Positions 59,651-64,000 of a stretch of DNA of 64,000 nt are shown one piece after another. Below the pieces are notes generated by a model. The model saw only the letters and a program-made list of their open reading frames with translations. It had not been told where the DNA came from and ran no database searches. Made by a program: the position numbers and the translations under genes. The stretch's first letter is position 1, and each line of letters begins with the position of its first letter. This DNA comes from Tengunoibacter tsumagoiensis (GTDB taxonomy: Bacteria > Chloroflexota > Ktedonobacteria > Ktedonobacterales > Ktedonobacteraceae), in the NCBI RefSeq assembly GCF_003967535.1, contig NZ_BIFR01000002.1, forward strand, positions 310,001 to 374,000, written 5' to 3'.

Positions 59651-60313
59651 ATGGTGCGCCATTTTTTTCACTATCTTTTCTCTCATCGTTGGAGTTTGCT
59701 GCTCTGCGGATTGCTGTTGTTGACCCTGGGCCTTTTAATTGGCAGTACGTCGCATCAGATAACCTATCAATCGACTCAGTATGAAGCCATGAAGCATTAT
59801 TTGCATTCAGATAATAATGCTTACCTGCAATTAGAGGATGATTCACTGTATTTCTTGTATCCGGATGATCTCAATCCCACATTTACGCCTGATGTATTAC
59901 AGGGCTACTCATTGCTTGTCGTAACGTATGATACTCAGGATATGCTGACCATTGATAAAACGGCATTTAATACTGGAACAAACCTGAATGGAAGCGCCTA
60001 TCATGTCGTACAGATTGCCGTATACGACGAAAATAAGAAGAACCCTCTGATTTTTACAAGTGATGCATACCAGAAGAACCCTCATGGACCATATAAAAAT
60101 AACTGGTTTGCAGGTGGTTTTTTTATGTTACTGGGGTTAGCCTTTTTCATTCGCATCTTCTTCTTACCCAGGCCTATCAAGAAAAAGGAGGCCGTAGAGG
60201 AGGCTATGGAACAACTGGGAATGTCTTTACCTGTCGCAACCTCTCAGTTCTATCAGAAAGCAATGGTGCAGGAATCCTGGCCCCCTCAAGAGCTGCCATC
60301 TACTCATGAGTAG
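59651..60313 (+). CDS. Two-helix membrane protein of unknown function
   Basis: The 220-residue protein has a helix at about 15-37 (SLLLCGLLLLTLGLLIG), an extracytoplasmic domain of about 120 residues with DNNAYLQLEDDSLYFLYPDD and a second helix (WFAGGFFMLLGLAFFIRIFF) near 157-176. A short cytoplasmic tail follows. GAGGAG lies 7 nt before the ATG at 59651. The IS5 element ends only 20 bases upstream, so its original promoter has been cut off. The frame that starts at 59552 inside the IS is not its true start. Confidence 0.75.
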   Translation: MVRHFFHYLFSHRWSLLLCGLLLLTLGLLIGSTSHQITYQSTQYEAMKHYLHSDNNAYLQLEDDSLYFLYPDDLNPTFTPDVLQGYSLLVVTYDTQDMLTIDKTAFNTGTNLNGSAYHVVQIAVYDENKKNPLIFTSDAYQKNPHGPYKNNWFAGGFFMLLGLAFFIRIFFLPRPIKKKEAVEEAMEQLGMSLPVATSQFYQKAMVQESWPPQELPSTHE

Positions 60314-60441
60314 ACTTTCATGAAAGGGTTTCACCACCCTGTATGCAACCTTTCTTTTCAGAAGAGAAGACAGAGCAACAACGCCTGATTGACCTGAGCA
60401 ATCTCATCGATACAATGACGTTTGTGCATGTTCAGCACGAT

Positions 60442-60505
60442 TGGCTATCAATCGACCAGAAAGGAAAGAGAGAACTTCTTCTTTCTTCTGGTTGATTGAT
60501 AGCCA
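60442..60505. terminator. Long bidirectional hairpin between convergent genes
   Basis: TGGCTATCAATCGACCAGAAAG (60442-60463, arms of about 22) pairs with the region 60481-60505 with few mismatches; the loop is 17 nt. It lies between the ends of the membrane-protein gene and the RIO kinase gene. Confidence 0.75.
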
Positions 60506-60512
60506 GGCAGGA

Positions 60513-61319
60513 TTAAAGCTGAGCGTTTTTGAATTGGTACCAGAGCCGTTCTGTAAGCTGTCGTGAGTCTCGTTGAATGCCATAGCGGCCAATGTATTTA
60601 CAGAGATTGTCGATATCACGCGCTAATAGATTGAATGCATGAGGATTGAAGCGTGGATCGACGGCCTGAGGGAAATCAATAATCGTTGCACGTCCCTGCC
60701 AATAGAGAATATTATACGCCGATAAGTCACCATGGATAATATTATGTTTGAGAAAGAGCTGTACATTATCCATCAGGCGAGCAAAGACAGCGTAAGCCTC
60801 TTGTGGATCAAGCTCTGTATGATGAAGGGATGGAGCAGGAGCTTCCAGGTTACCAAAGTACTCCATCAGAATCGCATTATCCGTTCGAGAGATTGGCCTG
60901 GGAATATCGGCTCCCTGAGCATGCAGCAGCGTCAGCGTCTCGTATTCATAGCCAATCCAGAGGCTAAACTGGACCTCGCGACCGAATGTTGACTTATTTT
61001 GAACGGCTCGCCGTATGCGATGTGGACCAATCACGCGACCTTCTTGATAGACAGAATCATTTTTGAAGCCGCGATTATTGCGCGAACGATAGACCTTGGC
61101 TGCTAAATAGGGAACATTTTGTGAGGGATGTGCTCGACAGCAATAGACCGTCGCTTCTTTGCCACTTTTTACTTCGTCGAGCACCTCTGTAATCAGACCG
61201 CCGGCCAGGAAAGGATCTAAGAGAGCTTGAATCGGATCGCCATGTTGACCAGCTAAAGCTGCCAGCGCTTCTTGTTCTTCGATCTCATCCATTGCGCGGG
61301 CCAATTTCCGTTTAGACAT
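60513..61319 (-). CDS. RIO-family protein kinase
   Basis: The 268-residue protein has the RIO1 pattern: KSGKEATVYCCRAHP as the glycine-poor ATP loop, LAAKVYRS with the ATP-binding lysine, HNIIHGDLSAYNILYW with the catalytic aspartate (IHGDLSAYNI) and IIDFPQAVD as the metal-binding motif. RIO kinases phosphorylate proteins in ribosome maturation in archaea and eukaryotes; bacterial members have less clear roles. A structured RNA with its own terminators lies just upstream. Confidence 0.92.
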   Translation of the reverse strand: MSKRKLARAMDEIEEQEALAALAGQHGDPIQALLDPFLAGGLITEVLDEVKSGKEATVYCCRAHPSQNVPYLAAKVYRSRNNRGFKNDSVYQEGRVIGPHRIRRAVQNKSTFGREVQFSLWIGYEYETLTLLHAQGADIPRPISRTDNAILMEYFGNLEAPAPSLHHTELDPQEAYAVFARLMDNVQLFLKHNIIHGDLSAYNILYWQGRATIIDFPQAVDPRFNPHAFNLLARDIDNLCKYIGRYGIQRDSRQLTERLWYQFKNAQL

Positions 61320-61418
61320 GAAAAGCTCCTTGTGGGTAGATAGTCACAAACAACAACATTGAAGGTATTCATCGAGTGTTTCATAGAGCACCTCTCTCTC
61401 GTATCCTGTGCAGGACAG

Positions 61419-61451
61419 AAAAAAGGGCCGCAAGCATTGCGACCCTTTTTT
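61419..61451. terminator. Bidirectional terminator
   Basis: AAAAAAGGG and CGCAA pair with TTGCG and CCCTTTTTT around a 3-nt loop. A or T runs on both sides allow use in either direction. It lies between the RIO kinase start and the RNA element upstream. Confidence 0.85.
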
Positions 61452-61457
61452 GCGTAT

Positions 61458-61484
61458 AAAAAAAGACCACCTCCATTGAGGTAG
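61458..61484 (-). terminator. Intrinsic terminator of the RNA element
   Basis: Read on the minus strand, CTACCTC pairs with GAGGTGG around a short loop and TCTTTTTTT follows. Confidence 0.7.
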
Positions 61485-61650
61485 CCACAGCTTATTTCAT
61501 GCTAAAACAGGTGAATCGATCTTAGCAGATAGTGTGGACCGTCTGGAGTCGCAATGCATAGTAAACAGAATGTATACTTTTTGTTTGCATTGGACACCTC
61601 TCTCTTTATGGCGCAAGTCTTATGAGCTTGTCACCAGCACACTATTTCTA
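61465..61650 (-). ncRNA. Candidate structured RNA with its own promoter
   Basis: On the minus strand a consensus promoter (61685-61657) predicts a start near 61650, and an intrinsic terminator closes near 61465, giving about 185 nt. Paired segments are ATAGTGTG/CACACTAT (61645-61638 with 61536-61529), GGTGTCCAATGCA/TGCATTGCGACTCC (61598-61586 with 61558-61545) and GCTAA/TTAGC (61526-61522 with 61505-61501). The first stem encloses the second. I find no long reading frame. It does not match the T-box, 6S or SRP RNA layouts I know. It may be a small RNA or a leader of the RIO kinase gene. Confidence 0.55.
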
Positions 61651-61656
61651 TATCCT

Positions 61657-61685
61657 ACTATACCAGAACCTTGTTCGCTTGTCAA
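61657..61685 (-). promoter_or_regulatory. Consensus sigma-70 promoter of the RNA element
   Basis: TTGACA (61685-61680) and TATAGT (61662-61657) on the minus strand are separated by exactly 17 bases. Confidence 0.8.
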
Positions 61686-61873
61686 TAAATTCTTCTTTTT
61701 CTGGTCACCAAAAAATACTTGACAATCACGTGTTTTTCATGTCACTCTATACATAAGTTTATCACCTGCAAAAAACAATAGCCTTGCTCTGTGTTCAATT
61801 CAAATTTTCCATAGCTCTTTCAAGTGGTGATAAATCAATACGCACCATCGAAATAAGGAGTTTTCTATCAACG

Positions 61874-63175
61874 ATGACAAAGATAACTTTTCTGGGCGCC
61901 GGAAGTGCGGTATTTGCCCGCCAGCTCATCACGGATGTCTTGCATATTGATGGGTTAGAGGAAGGGACATTTGCGCTTGTAGACATTGATGCCCCAAGAT
62001 TAGAGACTGCTCATCAGATCGCCGAATTATTAGTTCAGCGCAGTGGAAAGAAGTGGCAGGTTCAATCTTCAGTTGAGCGTCGCGATGTTCTGGCTGGAAG
62101 TGATTTTCTGGTGAATACCATCGAAGTTGCTGGTATGGCGAATGTTCGTCATGACTATGATATTCCTTTAAAGTATGGGGTCGATCAGTGTATTGGCGAT
62201 ACAATTGGACCGGGCGGTATTTTTAAAGCTCTGCGAACAGGCCCGGCCTGGCTTGATATTTTGCGAGATGCCGAAGAGCTGTGTCCAAATGCCTGGGTAC
62301 TCAATTATACCAATCCTATGTCCATCCTGACATTGACTGCTCTGACTGCAACAAAGATGCGTACCGTTGGGCTCTGTCATAGTGTCCAGGGCAGTTCAAA
62401 GCAGCTCTCTCAATATCTGGATGTGCCTTACGAGGAACTGGAATGGAATTGCGCGGGTATCAATCATAATGCCTGGTTCACCGTTCTCCGCCATAAGGGC
62501 GAGGATATGTATCCTCGTCTGCGTGAGCGCATGAAATTGAGCGAGGTGTATGAGAAAGATCCTGTTCGTCTCGAGATGATGCTTTACTTTGGCGCATTTG
62601 TCACAGAGAGCAGCGGACATTTCTCTGAGTATGTGCCTTACTTCCGTAAACGTCCAGACCTGATTGAAAAATATTGCCGCAAGGGCTATCTGGGTGAAAG
62701 TGGTTTCTATGCCACTACCTGGCCTGAATGGCGTGTGAAGAGCCAGCAGACCATACTTGATATGATTGAAGGTCGAACGGAGATTCCTTTCAGCCGTAGC
62801 CACGAATATGGATCAGATATTATTGAAGCAGTGACGCAGCATCGCCCAACCGTTATTTATGGAAATGTGCGCAATACAGGGTTAATCGATAACCTTCCTG
62901 ATGGATGCGTTGAAGTCGCCTGTCTGGTTGATCGCAATGGCGTGCAGCCCACACACTTTGGCCCATTGCCTGAGCAGCTAGCTGGTCTTAACCGCTCTCA
63001 CATGACGGTTCATACGCTGATGCGAGATGCCATTGTTAATAAAGATAAAGAAGCGGCTCGCTATGCTCTCATGATGGACCCGCTGACGGCCGCCGTCTGC
63101 TCGCCCGCTGAGATTCATGCCCTGTTCGATGAAATGTGGGAGACGGAGCGAGAATATCTTCAGCCCTTTGCGTAA
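61874..63175 (+). CDS. GH4-family alpha-glucosidase/alpha-galactosidase
   Basis: The 433-residue protein has the GH4 layout with a Rossmann start (KITFLGAGSAVFARQLITDV) for NAD+, then DFLVNTIEVAGM, IGPGGIFKALRTGPAWLDI, VLNYTNPMS and GLCHSVQGSS with the metal-ligand cysteine, and INHNAWF with the metal histidine. GH4 enzymes use NAD+ and Mn2+ and cleave alpha-glycosides by oxidation at C3. AGGAG is 13 nt before the ATG at 61874, so the start is a little uncertain. No transporter is adjacent. A hairpin terminator follows. Confidence 0.95.
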   Translation: MTKITFLGAGSAVFARQLITDVLHIDGLEEGTFALVDIDAPRLETAHQIAELLVQRSGKKWQVQSSVERRDVLAGSDFLVNTIEVAGMANVRHDYDIPLKYGVDQCIGDTIGPGGIFKALRTGPAWLDILRDAEELCPNAWVLNYTNPMSILTLTALTATKMRTVGLCHSVQGSSKQLSQYLDVPYEELEWNCAGINHNAWFTVLRHKGEDMYPRLRERMKLSEVYEKDPVRLEMMLYFGAFVTESSGHFSEYVPYFRKRPDLIEKYCRKGYLGESGFYATTWPEWRVKSQQTILDMIEGRTEIPFSRSHEYGSDIIEAVTQHRPTVIYGNVRNTGLIDNLPDGCVEVACLVDRNGVQPTHFGPLPEQLAGLNRSHMTVHTLMRDAIVNKDKEAARYALMMDPLTAAVCSPAEIHALFDEMWETEREYLQPFA

Positions 63176-63199
63176 AAACTGTCTGTAACAATTGATTGT

Positions 63200-63234
63200 A
63201 TCAGGAGATATAAGCATGTCTTGTATCTCCTGAT
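63200..63234 (+). terminator. Terminator of the GH4 gene
   Basis: ATCAGGAGATA pairs perfectly with TATCTCCTGAT, with a 13-nt interior that adds AAG/CTT pairs. It starts 25 bases past the stop codon. Confidence 0.75.
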
Positions 63235-63556
63235 CTTATATGTAGATATGATTGAGGATACAATCGCGTGCGCCCAGATTTTAGCGCAAATGAAGTTCTA
63301 GTTGTACTGTTGTAAAAGTGTGACAATAAGTGGATAGAGTAGAATCTCTTTTTGATCTGTCCATGCAATTTCACGTGCCACGCTCAGCGCCTTTTTCTGC
63401 GTGTTTTTTGCTATTGCCCTGGTGAGTATGATAGAGAGTGCGGATGGTACGCTTCATCTGATCCATAATTCAGCATGAAGATAGAATCATTCGCCAAAGC
63501 TTGCTAGTTGATGATGCGATGCGTTCAACGAAATCTTCCAGAAGGAGGAACTCTCT
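63235..63556. other. Intergenic region without clear features
   Basis: About 320 bases separate the GH4 terminator and the last gene. I found no gene, consensus promoter or strong hairpin. Confidence 0.4.
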
Positions 63557-63943
63557 ATGTCCTATCCAGGGAACGAAGATCAGTGGTCACAGCAAGACGA
63601 CCTGAATTCCCCAGAGCGATTAACACACTCGAGCAATGAACCCTTACAGCCACCCGTTGATCAATCACAGCAGCCTCAGCAGACTGGTTATGTTGACCAA
63701 TCGCAGCAGGCGGCTAATCCAAAGGATGAGTCCCATTCGATGGATCAGGTCCGCAGCCAGACTGAGCAGCAGATTGACAATGCTATCGACAATCTGGCAA
63801 ACAAGATACCCGGTGCTGGAAAGTATGTTCAGCAGGCCAAAGACGCTGCCTCGGGCATTCTGGATTCATTAGAAGCGCAGGCAGAGAAGAGACTGGGTGG
63901 TCTGGGTGGAATCTTTGGTGGGAATAAGGAGAAGGATAAATAA
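63557..63943 (+). CDS. Gln/Ser-rich small protein
   Basis: The 128-residue protein has a low-complexity N-terminal half rich in Q, S, D and P (QQDDLNSPERL, DQSQQPQQTGYVDQSQQA). The C-terminal half is an amphipathic helix region (VRSQTEQQIDNAIDNLANKI, KYVQQAKDAASGILDSLEAQ) ending GGLGGIFGGNKEKDK. AAGGAGG lies 8 nt before the ATG. It resembles small stress-type or coiled-coil proteins of unknown role. Confidence 0.75.
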   Translation: MSYPGNEDQWSQQDDLNSPERLTHSSNEPLQPPVDQSQQPQQTGYVDQSQQAANPKDESHSMDQVRSQTEQQIDNAIDNLANKIPGAGKYVQQAKDAASGILDSLEAQAEKRLGGLGGIFGGNKEKDK

Positions 63944-64000
63944 GCTCCTTTGTGTAGAAGTAGCGTTTGCCCAATAGAGTCAAGCACGTTCATTGTTCAC

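Noticed and set aside
61465..61650. The RNA element identified as 6S RNA or a T-box
   Set aside because: It lacks the long rod with central bubble of 6S RNA and the conserved T-box antiterminator sequence, so no known class was assigned.

Overview
The window looks like a chromosomal stretch from a Ktedonobacteria-like member of the Chloroflexota. This is inferred from gene content only: AfsR-like cyclase/NB-ARC/TPR regulators, a group III truncated globin, a RIO kinase, a DUF1206 membrane protein, IS607/TnpB and IS5 elements, and two secondary-metabolite loci. Base composition is moderate. Most genes have clear AGGAGG-type ribosome binding sites and several have near-consensus sigma-70 promoters. 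No tRNA, rRNA or CRISPR array was seen.

Layout. 1-4260 is the 5' part of a non-ribosomal peptide synthetase on the minus strand (condensation, then an adenylation domain interrupted by a methyltransferase; predicted N-methyl-valine). An MbtH-like helper lies nearby at 6330-6563. 6729-13224 holds redox metabolism: a MOSC/flavin reductase/ferredoxin fusion, a pyruvate:ferredoxin oxidoreductase (nifJ) and a C-terminally truncated dihydroorotate-dehydrogenase-like gene. 13401-20335 holds a protein with two double-stranded-RNA-binding domains, a cytochrome P450, and a sugar operon with its promoter (deoR-type regulator, ribokinase, cytosolic GH9 enzyme, deoC). 21126-28762 has an orphan RiPP precursor with its own promoter, an aldo/keto reductase, an RND pump and a large AfsR-like regulator.

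The centre of the window, 28956-39735, is a RiPP operon with one promoter and one strong terminator. It encodes seven precursor peptides sharing one leader family, a three-domain lanthionine synthetase that keeps zinc ligands (class IV-like), a GAF protein, an intracellular subtilisin-like protease, an MFS exporter, and a B12-binding radical SAM enzyme of the RiPP-maturation type. The likely product is a family of hydrophobic lanthipeptides with an added radical (C-methyl) modification. The first precursor and the orphan at 21278 share a different core (CAN-S/T-CAL-S/T).

39826-50995 is ordinary accessory sequence: YbjQ, a degenerate RibF-like protein, an Lrp regulator, a large glycosidase, a methyltransferase plus globin pair, a MerR regulator, a BtrH-like protein and DUF1206. 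51320-53136 is an IS607-type tnpA-tnpB pair. 53312-55927 is a secreted beta-propeller protein. 56003-58091 is a small unit that I could not match to a known system: a consensus promoter overlapping a palindromic operator, a peptide ending in a Met/Cys-rich repeat, an ABM-like protein and a PhnD-like protein without signal peptide. 58666-59630 is an IS5-family element with a 3-bp target duplication. The right end has a RIO kinase, a candidate structured RNA with promoter and terminators (61465-61650, minus), a GH4 glycosidase and a Gln-rich small protein.
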